Source: CAIWHR01 sp963773195 (GTDB lineage: Bacteria; Pseudomonadota; Gammaproteobacteria; Burkholderiales; Casimicrobiaceae). From it: a DNA stretch of 64,000 nt. The notes beneath the pieces were generated by a model, which did no database searches, was not told where the DNA came from, and saw nothing but the letters and a program-made list of their open reading frames with translations. The position numbers were made by a program, and so were the translations under genes. The DNA lies in contig CAVZAE010000018.1 in assembly GCA_963773195.1 (NCBI GenBank), positions 258,815 to 322,814 on the forward strand. Reading direction: 5' to 3'. This document shows, piece after piece, positions 43,036-51,145 of the stretch; the stretch's first letter is position 1, and each line of letters begins with the position of its first letter.

Positions 43036-43210
43036 TGGCTTGAATGGAACGAGGAGCAGCAGCGCCGCCGGCGATGAGACCGCCGGTAAAAAAGCGCAGC
43101 CATCCTGCGATAGGCAAGCCCAACATGAGCGAGAACCTGCGCCCGCCCGGCGGCCCGCGACTGTCGGCAGGTCGCCGAAACGGCTGTAGGGATTGGCCGA
43201 CGGCAAGCCT

Positions 43211-44572
43211 TCACGCTGCTGCCGCGATCCCGGCCGGCAAGCGCGCCTCGATCACGGTACCCTCGTTCAGGCGGCCCGTCACGGTGAAGTCGCCCCCCAG
43301 TGCGCGGACGCGCTCTCGCATCGCGAGCAACCCGAAGCCGCTGGGATGCACCGCCTTCGCCGGGTCGATGCCGACGCCGTCGTCGGCGACGCGAAGGATC
43401 CATTGGCCATCGTCATGGCGCAGCGAAACGGCGACGCTCTTGGCGCTCGCGTACTTCCCGATGTTGGTAAGCGCCTCCTGGGCCACGCGATAGAGCGCGA
43501 TGCTGGGGGCGGCGGCCAGCACGAGCTCGTCGTCGTGGAGCTCGACGCGACAGGGGACGCCCGCTCGCTTTTCGAACTCGGCGCATTGCCACTTGAGCGC
43601 CGGGCCGATGCCGAGGTTGTCGAGGATGGACGGCCGCAGATCCTCGATGATCCGGCGCTTGACCTGGACGGCGTCGTCGATCGCGGCCATCGCACGGACG
43701 AGCCGCGTGCGCTGGATATCGTCGGGCGGCAGCTTGTTCGCGAGCATCTGGAGGTCGATCTTGGCCGCCGCGAGCGTGCCGCCGAGCTCGTCATGGATCT
43801 CCCGGGCGAGACGCGCTTTTTCGTCCTCCTGCAGCCGTTGCAGGTAGTGCGACAACGCGGTGATATCCGCGGTTCGCTCGAGCACGTTCTGCGCAAGGCG
43901 ATCGCTGCGTTCGGTCGCCTCTACGGCCTCGCGGCCGCGGCGGCGGGAATCGAGTCCCAGCAGCACGCCGCCGAGCGTCACCAGGAACAGGTTCAGGCCG
44001 AAGACGAGGAAGAAGCCCCATCGAATGACCGTGAGGCTGCGCTCGAAGCCCGCAAAGCGCTCCTCGTGCATTTTCCGCTCTTCGGTCGCCATGCCGTCGA
44101 GGGCGAGGCGCAGCGCGTCCATCGCGATCTTGCCCTCGCGCGATGCCATGTAGTCGGCCAGAGCGGCTTCGTCGCCTGTGCGCTTGACCGCGATCCCCTT
44201 CTCGAGGATCTCGAGGCGGGCCGTGAGCTGGGTGCCGACATTGACGAGCTGGGCGACCTGCACCGGGTTGTCCGAGGTCAGTGCGCGGAGCTCGTCCAGG
44301 CTCACCGGAATCTCGTTCCTTGCCTCGACGTAGCGCTCGAGCTGGGATTCGCGGCCGGTGAGCATATAGCCCCGCTGGCCCGTCTCGGCATCGACGGCAA
44401 GCCGCAGCAGGTGCTCGATCAGGTTCTGCACCCGCTGCGTGTGCTGAACCCAGTCGACGGTGTTGCGGAGCTCGACGAAGCCGCGCTCGGCCGCGTTCAT
44501 GGCCCCGAGGTTGACCACTGCGGCCAATACGAGCACGACGATACCAATCGCCCAGAAGCGCGGAAGATTCAT
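43211..44572 (-). CDS. CHASE3-HisKA_3 sensor histidine kinase (NarL/LuxR-type partner)
   Basis: A 453-residue membrane kinase. A first helix (res. ~6-26), a CHASE3 extracytoplasmic sensor (AVDAETGQRGYMLTGRES), a second helix (~182-205) and a short coiled coil. HisKA_3 follows with phospho-His in RLAREIHDELGGTLAAAKID (about residue 260), and HATPase_c (VAQEALTNIGKYA, ADDGVGIDP). HisKA_3 kinases pair with LuxR-type regulators; the gene at 46053 is the obvious partner. Start ATG 44572 fits the first helix. Divergent from the sigma-54 activator. Confidence 0.92.
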   Translation of the reverse strand: MNLPRFWAIGIVVLVLAAVVNLGAMNAAERGFVELRNTVDWVQHTQRVQNLIEHLLRLAVDAETGQRGYMLTGRESQLERYVEARNEIPVSLDELRALTSDNPVQVAQLVNVGTQLTARLEILEKGIAVKRTGDEAALADYMASREGKIAMDALRLALDGMATEERKMHEERFAGFERSLTVIRWGFFLVFGLNLFLVTLGGVLLGLDSRRRGREAVEATERSDRLAQNVLERTADITALSHYLQRLQEDEKARLAREIHDELGGTLAAAKIDLQMLANKLPPDDIQRTRLVRAMAAIDDAVQVKRRIIEDLRPSILDNLGIGPALKWQCAEFEKRAGVPCRVELHDDELVLAAAPSIALYRVAQEALTNIGKYASAKSVAVSLRHDDGQWILRVADDGVGIDPAKAVHPSGFGLLAMRERVRALGGDFTVTGRLNEGTVIEARLPAGIAAAA

Positions 44573-44749
44573 GACGGCAAACCTGACCTGGAGGCTACGC
44601 CTGCGGTGCCATTTTGGGCTGTAGGGCAAATCCCACGTTGCGAGGAGATGTTCCCTACAGTAATTCCCTGACCGTGCTTACAGGCTCTTCGCCACGCATT
44701 CTCCACTATTGAGCCGCACCGCCACCACCGGCGGGACGGGGGCACGAAA

Positions 44750-45862
44750 ATGAACGAAAGTCTGCACGATCGCGGCATTGCATTCCTCACTTTTCCGGCA
44801 TCGTCGACCACGACGTCCATCCGTTCGGACGCGGCGACGATTGCAACGTTCCCGCGACCCGCGGGTTGCGGCCGCACGCGGCCGGCCATCGTAGAGCGCG
44901 ACGGCGCGCACGGGCTGATCGGCGAATCGCCGGAGATGCTCGAGGTGGTGGATCAGGTCAGGAGGATCGCGGCGTCGCAGGCGACCGTCATGCTGATCGG
45001 AGAGTCGGGGACCGGCAAGGAGGTCGTCGCCGGCCTGCTGCACGCGTCGAGCGCGCGCGCTTCGGGACCGTTCGTTGCGGTCAACTGCGGCGCGATTCCC
45101 GCGAACCTGGTCGAGGCGGAGCTCTTCGGGTACGAACGCGGCGCATTCACCGGCGCCGTGCGCCAGCACCAGGGCTACTTCGAGCGCGCGATTGGCGGCA
45201 CGTTGTTCCTGGACGAGATCGCGGAAATGCCGCTCGAGCTGCAGACCAAGCTCCTGCGCGTGCTCGAAACCGGGCGCATGGTCCGCGTCGGCGGCAGCGA
45301 GGAGATCGCGGTCGACGTGCGCATCGTGACCGCGACCAACCGCGTGCCGGAAGCCGTGATCCGCGAACGACGGCTGCGCGAGGACCTCTACTATCGCCTC
45401 GCGGTCTTCGTCGTGCGCCTGCCTCCGCTGCGTCAGCGCGGCGACGACATCGTGCTGCTCGCGCGCGCATTTCTCGAGCGTCTCAATGGTGAGTACGCGA
45501 CCCGCAAGCGTTTCGATGCGGGCACGCTCGCGGTCGCCCGTGCGCACTCATGGCCAGGCAACGTTCGCGAGCTCAAGAACTGTGTCGAGCGGAGCTTCGT
45601 GCTCGCCGACGACGTCGTGACGCTCGACATCCAGGCGATGCGGCCTTCCGGCGCGATCGAGGTCGATGCAGGCGGCGCGCTGCGCATCACGGTCGGCACC
45701 ACGATGGCCGAAGCCGAGCGGGAGCTCCTGCTTGCCACGCTGCGCCACTGCAAGGGCAACAAGCGGCGCACGGCGGAGATGCTCGGCATCAGCCTAAAGA
45801 CCGTGTATAACAAGCTCGTCGGCCAGAACGCGGCGTCCCTGCTGAGGGCGGCGGGCGATTGA
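44750..45862 (+). CDS. Sigma-54-dependent activator without receiver domain
   Basis: A 370-residue bacterial enhancer-binding protein. The N-terminus is only ~50 residues and has no receiver, GAF or PAS domain. The AAA+ domain is complete: Walker A GESGTGKE (res. 84-91), the sigma-54-contacting GAFTGA (131-136), Walker B TLFLDEIAEM, and the RxDLYYRL sensor region. A Fis-type helix-turn-helix ends it (NKRRTAEMLGISLKTVYNKL). Lacking a sensory domain, it may be constitutive or controlled by a partner protein. Four candidate -24/-12 promoters lie within 18 kb. Confidence 0.92.
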   Translation: MNESLHDRGIAFLTFPASSTTTSIRSDAATIATFPRPAGCGRTRPAIVERDGAHGLIGESPEMLEVVDQVRRIAASQATVMLIGESGTGKEVVAGLLHASSARASGPFVAVNCGAIPANLVEAELFGYERGAFTGAVRQHQGYFERAIGGTLFLDEIAEMPLELQTKLLRVLETGRMVRVGGSEEIAVDVRIVTATNRVPEAVIRERRLREDLYYRLAVFVVRLPPLRQRGDDIVLLARAFLERLNGEYATRKRFDAGTLAVARAHSWPGNVRELKNCVERSFVLADDVVTLDIQAMRPSGAIEVDAGGALRITVGTTMAEAERELLLATLRHCKGNKRRTAEMLGISLKTVYNKLVGQNAASLLRAAGD

Positions 45863-45901
45863 GCTCCCGCCCCTGGTCGCCCCTGGCGAGCCATGGCACC
45901 C

Positions 45902-46012
45902 ATGACTCGAGACCGGCGCTACAATCCAGGCCTGCTCGCCGGGGAGGGTCTCGGGACTGCGTTCGTGCTCGTCATGGTGCTGATCGTCCTGGTTTCGATG
46001 ACTTGCCGGTGA
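45902..46012 (+). CDS. Possible 36-residue single-helix protein
   Basis: A short frame MTRDRRYNPGLLAGEGLGTA followed by a Val/Leu/Met-rich helix, ending at the TGA 40 bp before the LuxR-type regulator. An in-frame ATG at 45893 is also possible. The ribosome site is weak; reported because the hydrophobic segment is convincing and the location is between two regulator genes. Confidence 0.3.
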   Translation: MTRDRRYNPGLLAGEGLGTAFVLVMVLIVLVSMTCR

Positions 46013-46052
46013 TGCCGGTGATGCACTCTCACTCTCGAAGCACGCTGCCCTT

Positions 46053-46694
46053 ATGATTGGATCACCATCGCGGGTTTTCGTCGCCGACGACCACGCGCTC
46101 TTTCGCGAGGGCGTCAAGTCGCTGCTGGCCGAGGAGCCGGACCTTGTCGTTGCCGGCGAGGCCGGATCGGCTCGCGAGACGCTGCAGCGAATCCGCAACG
46201 AATCCTACGACGTGCTGCTCTTGGATTTGTCGTTGCCCGACGGTTCCGGCATCGACCTCCTGCATCAGATCCGGCCGCACCTGCCCGACCTGCCGATCCT
46301 GATTCTGTCGATGCACTCGGAGGAGCAGTACGCGGTGAGCCTGCTGCGCGCCGGGGCCAACGGCTACATCACGAAGGACGCTGTACCGCAGCAGGTCGTA
46401 CAGGCCATCCGGACGCTGCTGCAGGGGCGCAAGTACATCAGTCCCGCGGTGGCGCACATGCTCGCCGATAGCGTCGACGGCGACCGGCGACCGGTGCACG
46501 AGCATCTGAGCGAGCGGGAGTTTCAGGTCTTCTGCAAGCTCGCGGCAGGGCGCGCCGTCGGCCAGATCGCCGACGAGCTGTTCCTGAGCAACAAGACGGT
46601 GAGCACGTACAGGGCACGGATCCTGGAAAAGATGAACGCGAAGTCGAACGCCGACCTCACCTACTATGCAATCAAGAATGGCCTCATTGAATGA
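46053..46694 (+). CDS. LuxR-type (NarL-family) response regulator
   Basis: A 213-residue response regulator. The receiver has the acidic pair in VADDHALF, phospho-Asp in LLLDLSLPDGSG, Ser in LILSMHS and Lys in YITKDA. The C-terminal LuxR helix-turn-helix is LSEREFQVFCKLAAGRAVGQ and ELFLSNKTVSTYRARI. Likely phosphorylated by the CHASE3/HisKA_3 kinase encoded nearby. The next gene follows after 31 bp. Confidence 0.93.
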   Translation: MIGSPSRVFVADDHALFREGVKSLLAEEPDLVVAGEAGSARETLQRIRNESYDVLLLDLSLPDGSGIDLLHQIRPHLPDLPILILSMHSEEQYAVSLLRAGANGYITKDAVPQQVVQAIRTLLQGRKYISPAVAHMLADSVDGDRRPVHEHLSEREFQVFCKLAAGRAVGQIADELFLSNKTVSTYRARILEKMNAKSNADLTYYAIKNGLIE

Positions 46695-46725
46695 AGCGCC
46701 GGCCAGGCGCGTCAAGGAGCGCGCG

Positions 46726-47121
46726 ATGACCTCTCTCGATGACGGGCCCTTGCGCGTGTTCGTCGTGGAGGACGCCGTCGCATTCCGCGAGCGGCTGGCC
46801 GACTACCTCGAGGAGCCCGGACGCATCGAGATGGTGGGCTTTGCCGACACCGAGGACGAGGCGGTGCAATACCTGCAGGCCGAGCATCCGGACGTCGTGA
46901 TCGTCGATCTCCATCTCAAGTCCGGCAACGGCATTGGCGTCATTGCGGCAGTCCGCGCGCTACAGCCGGAGCCGCCGCCGACGATCGTGGTGCTCACGAA
47001 CTACGCGTTTCCGGAATTCGAGCTCGCCTGCCGGACGCGCGGCGCCAACTACTTCTTCGACAAGTCCACGCAGTTCGGCGCGGTCAAGGCACTCCTGGAA
47101 AACCTGCGCGACGCTGCTTGA
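46726..47121 (+). CDS. Stand-alone receiver protein
   Basis: A 131-residue single receiver domain with all key residues: Glu-Asp in VVEDAVAF, phospho-Asp in VIVDLHLKSGNG, Thr in VVLTNYA and Lys in FFDKSTQF. No output domain. AAGGAG precedes ATG 46726. Single-domain receivers act by protein contact or phosphate shuttling; possible partners are the kinases of this block or the receiver-less sigma-54 activator. Confidence 0.9.
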   Translation: MTSLDDGPLRVFVVEDAVAFRERLADYLEEPGRIEMVGFADTEDEAVQYLQAEHPDVVIVDLHLKSGNGIGVIAAVRALQPEPPPTIVVLTNYAFPEFELACRTRGANYFFDKSTQFGAVKALLENLRDAA

Positions 47122-47278
47122 ACGCGGGACACCGCGAAAAAGTGCGCGCGGGCCGCCGCGCATTTCCTGCTCCACCCGGCAATTCTTGCCGACTCTGTAC
47201 CGAGCAAGATGTCATCCCTGCGGCGTTGCCATGCGTCCGCCCGGGCGTCGGAAGACTCTGCGCGAGCCTGCGGGACCA

Positions 47279-47294
47279 TGGCACACGTGTTGCT
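47279..47294 (+). promoter_or_regulatory. Predicted sigma-54 promoter (sod/small-protein run)
   Basis: TGGCAC-N5-TTGCT with the exact GG-N10-GC spacing. The start of transcription would fall near 47305, about 54 bp before the 49-residue small gene and upstream of the superoxide dismutase gene. Confidence 0.65.
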
Positions 47295-47358
47295 CGTTGC
47301 AGCAACATCCGATGCGCGCATGCAAACTCGCGTGCTCGCCCACTGTCGAAGGATGGCG

Positions 47359-47508
47359 ATGATCAGGAAACTCAAGTCCGGCCAATACCGCCTGTACTCG
47401 GTCAAGCGCGACGAGAAGACGGGGCGCCGCCGCAACCTCGGTACGTTCGCCACGCTCCAAGCTGCGAAACAGCACGAGCGCGATGTTCAATATTTCAAGC
47501 ACCGTTGA
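47359..47508 (+). CDS. Conserved-looking small basic protein
   Basis: A 49-residue protein starting MIRKLKSGQYRLYSVKRDEK and ending QHERDVQYFKHR. I recall similar small proteins from other soil proteobacteria (variants of IRKLKSGEYRLYS), of unknown function. ATG 47359 with AAGGA five bases upstream; ATG 47353 is also in frame. First gene after the predicted sigma-54 promoter, 22 bp before the sod gene. Confidence 0.75.
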   Translation: MIRKLKSGQYRLYSVKRDEKTGRRRNLGTFATLQAAKQHERDVQYFKHR

Positions 47509-47529
47509 CGCGGCGCGAAAGGATGTGAG

Positions 47530-48231
47530 ATGAAGACCGATTCAGGATTGGGCCGACAGCAACGGACGAAAGCCGCCGCAGGCCGCGCGGCGGCCGTGCA
47601 TGCGCGCTCCGGGGACGACCCGGCCGCGAAGACGCCGGCGACACTGCCGCCGCTCCCCTACGCGCAGGACGCGCTTGCGCCCGTCATCTCCGCGCGGACG
47701 CTCGAATTCCACTACGGCAAGCATCACCGCAAGTATGTCGAGACGCTGAACGAGCTCGTGGCGGGCACCGACCTCGAGGGCCAGCCGCTCGAGGCAATCG
47801 TTCTGGCGACTGCGGGCGACGCCGACCGGAAGGCCATCTTCAACAATGCGGCACAGGCGTGGAATCACGGCTTCTACTGGCGTAGCCTGAAGCCGGGCGG
47901 CGGAGGGCAGCCGTCGGGCGAGCTCGGACGGCGGATCACGAGCGCCTTCGGCGGCTTCGACACCTTCAAGCGCGTGTTCTCCGAAGCGGCCGTCAAGCAA
48001 TTCGGGAGCGGCTGGGCGTGGCTCGTGCTGGACGATGACGAGCTCAAGATCAGGTCGACCTCCGATGCCGAGCTGCCGTTGACGAGCGGGGAGATTCCGC
48101 TATTGACGATCGACGTCTGGGAGCACGCCTACTACCTCGACTATCAGAATCTGCGCCCGGACTATGTCGATGCGGTGATCGCCAAGCTCCTCAATTGGGA
48201 GTTTGCATCCGAGAACCTCGAGCTCGCTTAG
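47530..48231 (+). CDS. sodB: Superoxide dismutase, Fe/Mn type
   Basis: A 233-residue enzyme that converts superoxide to peroxide and oxygen. Metal ligands are visible: His in LEFHYGKHHRKYVETLN, His in AQAWNHGFYW, and Asp/His in TIDVWEHAYYLDYQN. It has an N-terminal extension of about 38 basic/Ala-rich residues before LPPLPYAQDAL, unlike the usual ~195-residue cytosolic form; it does not look like a signal peptide. Fe versus Mn cannot be settled from this. Confidence 0.93.
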   Translation: MKTDSGLGRQQRTKAAAGRAAAVHARSGDDPAAKTPATLPPLPYAQDALAPVISARTLEFHYGKHHRKYVETLNELVAGTDLEGQPLEAIVLATAGDADRKAIFNNAAQAWNHGFYWRSLKPGGGGQPSGELGRRITSAFGGFDTFKRVFSEAAVKQFGSGWAWLVLDDDELKIRSTSDAELPLTSGEIPLLTIDVWEHAYYLDYQNLRPDYVDAVIAKLLNWEFASENLELA

Positions 48232-48244
48232 ACGGAAAAGAGTC

Positions 48245-48412
48245 ATGCTGGGCTACGCCATTGCATTCTTCGTCCTGGGCGTGCTCGCCGCGATCCTAGG
48301 GTTCGGCGGGATCGCCGCCGGCGCCGTGGCGATTGCGAAGGTCCTGTTCTTCCTCTTCCTCGCGCTGTTCCTCGGCAGCCTGATCTGGGGACTCGCTCAT
48401 CGCAACCTGTAA
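48245..48412 (+). CDS. DUF1328 (UPF0391) small membrane protein, second copy
   Basis: A 55-residue two-helix protein: MLGYAIAFFVLGVLAAILGF and AIAKVLFFLFLALFLGSLIW. Paralogue of the gene at 38000. It starts 14 bp after the sod stop codon, so it is probably on the same transcript. Confidence 0.93.
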   Translation: MLGYAIAFFVLGVLAAILGFGGIAAGAVAIAKVLFFLFLALFLGSLIWGLAHRNL

Positions 48413-48424
48413 ACCGGAGGCTCC

Positions 48425-48817
48425 ATGCATACGCGTACTTCATTTGATGACACTGCCCACGGCACCTTCGTCGGCTCGGGCACGGCGGGGAACGGCGAGA
48501 TGGCCGCTGGCGCCGCGCTCGCGCGCTCGAAGGACGAGCTGGCGGCGGAATTCCGCAACCTGGTCAGCGCAGGCGAATCGTTGCTCCGCGCCACGACCAA
48601 CATGTCGGGCGATGCACTCGCACAGGCCCGTGAACAGTTCCGCGACAAGCTCGCCGTGGCAAAGCGGGGTCTCGGCGACGCGTCGCGCATCGCGATGGAC
48701 AAGGGGCGCTATGCCGCGAGTGCCACCGACGACTACGTGCGCGCCAATCCCTGGCCCGCGGTCGGCGTGGCGCTGGTGACCGGGCTGGTCGCGGGCGTGC
48801 TGATCGGACGGCGCTGA
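48425..48817 (+). CDS. DUF883/ElaB-YqjD-like membrane-anchored protein
   Basis: A 130-residue protein: a coiled-coil region (ARSKDELAAEFRNLVSAGES and later LAQAREQFRDKLAVAKRG), then a C-terminal helix (NPWPAVGVALVTGLVAGVLI) ending GRR. This is the ElaB/YqjD layout, proteins that tether stationary-phase ribosomes to the inner membrane in E. coli. Followed at one base by the YqjE-like gene, as in the yqjDEK operon. ACCGGAGG precedes the ATG. Confidence 0.87.
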   Translation: MHTRTSFDDTAHGTFVGSGTAGNGEMAAGAALARSKDELAAEFRNLVSAGESLLRATTNMSGDALAQAREQFRDKLAVAKRGLGDASRIAMDKGRYAASATDDYVRANPWPAVGVALVTGLVAGVLIGRR

Positions 48818-48818
48818 G

Positions 48819-49241
48819 ATGGACTCGGCCGCTACCGCCCGGATCGGACGCGAACGTTCGACCGCGTTCCTCGCGGCCTGTCGTCGGCTCGCCTCCGCGC
48901 TGTGGGAACAGGCCGGCATCCGGGTCGAGCTTCTGACCCTCGAGCTTGCCGAGGAGCGCTCGCGAATCGTCGGTGTCCTCGTCGCGATTGCTACGATCGT
49001 CGTCGGCGCCGCGCTCGCGCTCGCATTCGCGGGACTCGCCGCGCTGATCGCGGCATGGGATTCGCCGTACCGGGTGACCGTAGCCGTGCTCTTCGCTGTC
49101 GGATATGGTGTCATCGCGATCGCAGCCGCGATGACGGTCCGCCGTTTGCTCGGACGCACCAGTCCGCTGTTCCGCCATTCGCTCGCCGAGTGGAGGCGCG
49201 ACGTTGACGCACTGACACCCAAAATCGAGCCTGGGCCATGA
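48819..49241 (+). CDS. YqjE-like phage-holin-family membrane protein
   Basis: A 140-residue protein with an N-terminal amphipathic region (EQAGIRVELLTLELAEERSR) and two transmembrane helices (~46-72, ~80-103). It matches DUF1469/YqjE (phage holin superfamily III). Start one base after the ElaB-like stop; its own stop overlaps the next start (ATGA). Role unknown; the operon context points to stationary-phase envelope stress. Confidence 0.85.
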   Translation: MDSAATARIGRERSTAFLAACRRLASALWEQAGIRVELLTLELAEERSRIVGVLVAIATIVVGAALALAFAGLAALIAAWDSPYRVTVAVLFAVGYGVIAIAAAMTVRRLLGRTSPLFRHSLAEWRRDVDALTPKIEPGP

Positions 49242-49600
49242 TGCACGCCGATTCCCTGGCACCGGTCGCCGTGCGGCGCGAGCAGGCGCAACAGCGCATC
49301 GCGGCGAACCGGGCTGCGGTCGCGGTGGCCTGGGCCGATGTTGGAGAGGCGACCGTTGCGCTCGAGGCCAAGGCCCACCGTGCCGTCGATTGGACGCGCA
49401 CGCTGTCGGCCGTCGCCGCCGTGATCGGCGGGTTGGTCGCGCTGCGGCGCATGGTGACACGCGCCCCCGTAGGCCCCGGCATGGTGACACGCGCCCGCGC
49501 GGGCCCCGCATTGCGAGCCATGGCGGCGGCGACCGTGCTGCGCCGTGCGTTGCCGTCGGCGCTTCGACTGTATCTGCGGCGCCCCTTGAGGGAGAATTGA
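49238..49600 (+). CDS. YqjK-like protein with duplicated 10-residue segment
   Basis: A 120-residue protein: an N-terminal coiled coil (VAVRREQAQQRIAANRAAVA), a hydrophobic helix (LSAVAAVIGGLVAL), and a basic tail. It takes the place of yqjK in the yqjDEK-like order. A 30-bp tandem duplication (49451-49510) encodes MVTRAPVGPG then MVTRARAGPA. Confidence 0.65.
   Translation: MMHADSLAPVAVRREQAQQRIAANRAAVAVAWADVGEATVALEAKAHRAVDWTRTLSAVAAVIGGLVALRRMVTRAPVGPGMVTRARAGPALRAMAAATVLRRALPSALRLYLRRPLREN
49451..49510 (+). repeat. Tandem duplication of a 30-bp unit
   Basis: Two adjacent 30-bp copies, each starting ATGGTGACACGCGCCC, identical in the first 16 bases and differing at a few later positions. 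In frame within the YqjK-like gene. Confidence 0.85.
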
Positions 49601-49602
49601 CG

Positions 49603-50211
49603 ATGGAAGGCAATCAGAAAGCCGGCGATCGCGAGCAGCTGACCGATGTCAAGGTGTTGCGCGACCGCGCACGCGACCATGTCGAACGGGGCGCAGTCAC
49701 CACGGACTACGGCGCCGACCGCGGCGCGGTGATCGCGCTCCTGAACGAAGCACTCGCGACCGAGCTTGTCTGCGTGTTGCGCTACAAGCGTCACTACGCG
49801 ATGGCCCAAGGACCGCATTCGGCCGCCGCCAAGACCGAATTCGCCGAGCACGCCGCGGAGGAGCTCGGCCACGCCGATCAGATCGCCGAGCGGATCGTGC
49901 AGCTCGGCGGGGCGCCGGACTACAGTCCCGACGGCCTCGCCGACCGCAGTCACGCCGAATACGTCGAGGGCACGTCGCTGCGCGAGATGCTGCGCGAGGA
50001 TCTGGTCGCGGAGCGCGTGGCGATCGAGTCCTATCGCGAGATGATCGCGTTCGTCGCCGGCAAGGATCCTACGACTCGCCGTATGCTCGAAGAGATCCTC
50101 GCGGTCGAAGAAGAGCACGCCGAGGACATCGCGAGTCTCATGTTCGTCGGCACCAACGCACCGGACGCTCCAGGTAACGAAAGCCCGGGCGGCCCCCACA
50201 GCGGATCCTGA
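49603..50211 (+). CDS. Ferritin-like protein (bacterioferritin type)
   Basis: A 202-residue four-helix protein. Iron-ligand Glu/His residues are visible: LLNEALATELVCVLRYKRHY (Glu), FAEHAAEELGHADQIAERIV (ExxH), and LAVEEEHAEDIASLM (ExxH). It resembles bacterioferritin/DUF2202-like proteins that oxidise and store iron. The N-terminal ~40 residues and a Pro/Gly C-terminal tail are extra. GGGAG upstream of ATG 49603. Confidence 0.87.
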   Translation: MEGNQKAGDREQLTDVKVLRDRARDHVERGAVTTDYGADRGAVIALLNEALATELVCVLRYKRHYAMAQGPHSAAAKTEFAEHAAEELGHADQIAERIVQLGGAPDYSPDGLADRSHAEYVEGTSLREMLREDLVAERVAIESYREMIAFVAGKDPTTRRMLEEILAVEEEHAEDIASLMFVGTNAPDAPGNESPGGPHSGS

Positions 50212-50215
50212 CGGC

Positions 50216-51145
50216 ATGCCGGCTCCCACGCCGGCATGCCCGGTCGCTGCGGAAAGGCCGCCCGGGCAGGTGGCTTTGCGGCTGCCAGTCGCGATGTGGC
50301 AGAAGTGGACCGAAATCGACGGTGGCGGCCTTGCTGCCGCAGTGGCGTTCTACGCCATCCTGTCGCTCGCTCCCCTCGTCATCCTGGTCGTGGCCGTCGG
50401 CAGCGTGTGGCTCGGCGCCGATGAAACACGCCACTATTTGTCAGGGGAGCTGGCCCGTCTGATCGGAAGCGACGGAGCCCGGTTGGTCGACCGCCTCATC
50501 ACGCCCCGCGAGTTGCCGTCCTCGCTCGGCGATTGGGGGGCGTGGGCTGGCGCCCTCTTGCTCGCAGTCGGCGCGACGGCCACCTTCGCGCAGCTGCAGC
50601 ACGCGCTCGACCGGATCTTCGGTACCGCCGACCGGCCGCCGCTGCTCGAGTTGCTGCGGGTCCGTGCGCTCTCGTTCCTGCTGGTACTGGGGGCGGGCGT
50701 CCTGCTTGGACTCTCGCTCGTCGCATCGAGCGCACTGACCATGATGGTCGAGCGCGACGTGAGCGATGCGCTGCGCGTCGGCGCGCGCATCAATGAAATC
50801 GTGTCGTTCGGCGTTGCCGCGATCGCGATGGCCGCGCTCTTGCGCATGCTGCCGGACCGCCCGCCGCGCGGCCGACAGATCTGGGCCGGAGCGCTGTTCG
50901 GCGCGGCGCTCTTCGCCCTCGGGCGGTATTTGGTCGGCGGGTACATCGCCCACTTCTCGCTCGGCTCCGCCTACGGCGCCGCGGGAACCGTCGTCGTGCT
51001 GATGGTGTGGATCTATTTCTCGACGCTGGTGTTTCTCGCGGGCGCCGTCCTCGCCTATGTCATTGCGCCTGGCAATTGCGTGACACGATGGACGGTGCGT
51101 GCGCCGCGGATAAGCCGGGTCGCTACGGACGCACCAGGATCTTGA
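50216..51145 (+). CDS. YihY/BrkB-family membrane protein
   Basis: A 309-residue inner-membrane protein with six helices. Family features include AAVAFYAILSLAPLVILVVA, FGTADRPPLLELLRVRALSF, and the late GSAYGAAGTVVVLMVWIYFS. BrkB/YihY proteins were once called ribonuclease BN; their function is now uncertain. It starts 4 bp after the ferritin-like gene. The 3' end overlaps the convergent debranching-enzyme gene by 23 bp. Confidence 0.9.
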   Translation: MPAPTPACPVAAERPPGQVALRLPVAMWQKWTEIDGGGLAAAVAFYAILSLAPLVILVVAVGSVWLGADETRHYLSGELARLIGSDGARLVDRLITPRELPSSLGDWGAWAGALLLAVGATATFAQLQHALDRIFGTADRPPLLELLRVRALSFLLVLGAGVLLGLSLVASSALTMMVERDVSDALRVGARINEIVSFGVAAIAMAALLRMLPDRPPRGRQIWAGALFGAALFALGRYLVGGYIAHFSLGSAYGAAGTVVVLMVWIYFSTLVFLAGAVLAYVIAPGNCVTRWTVRAPRISRVATDAPGS

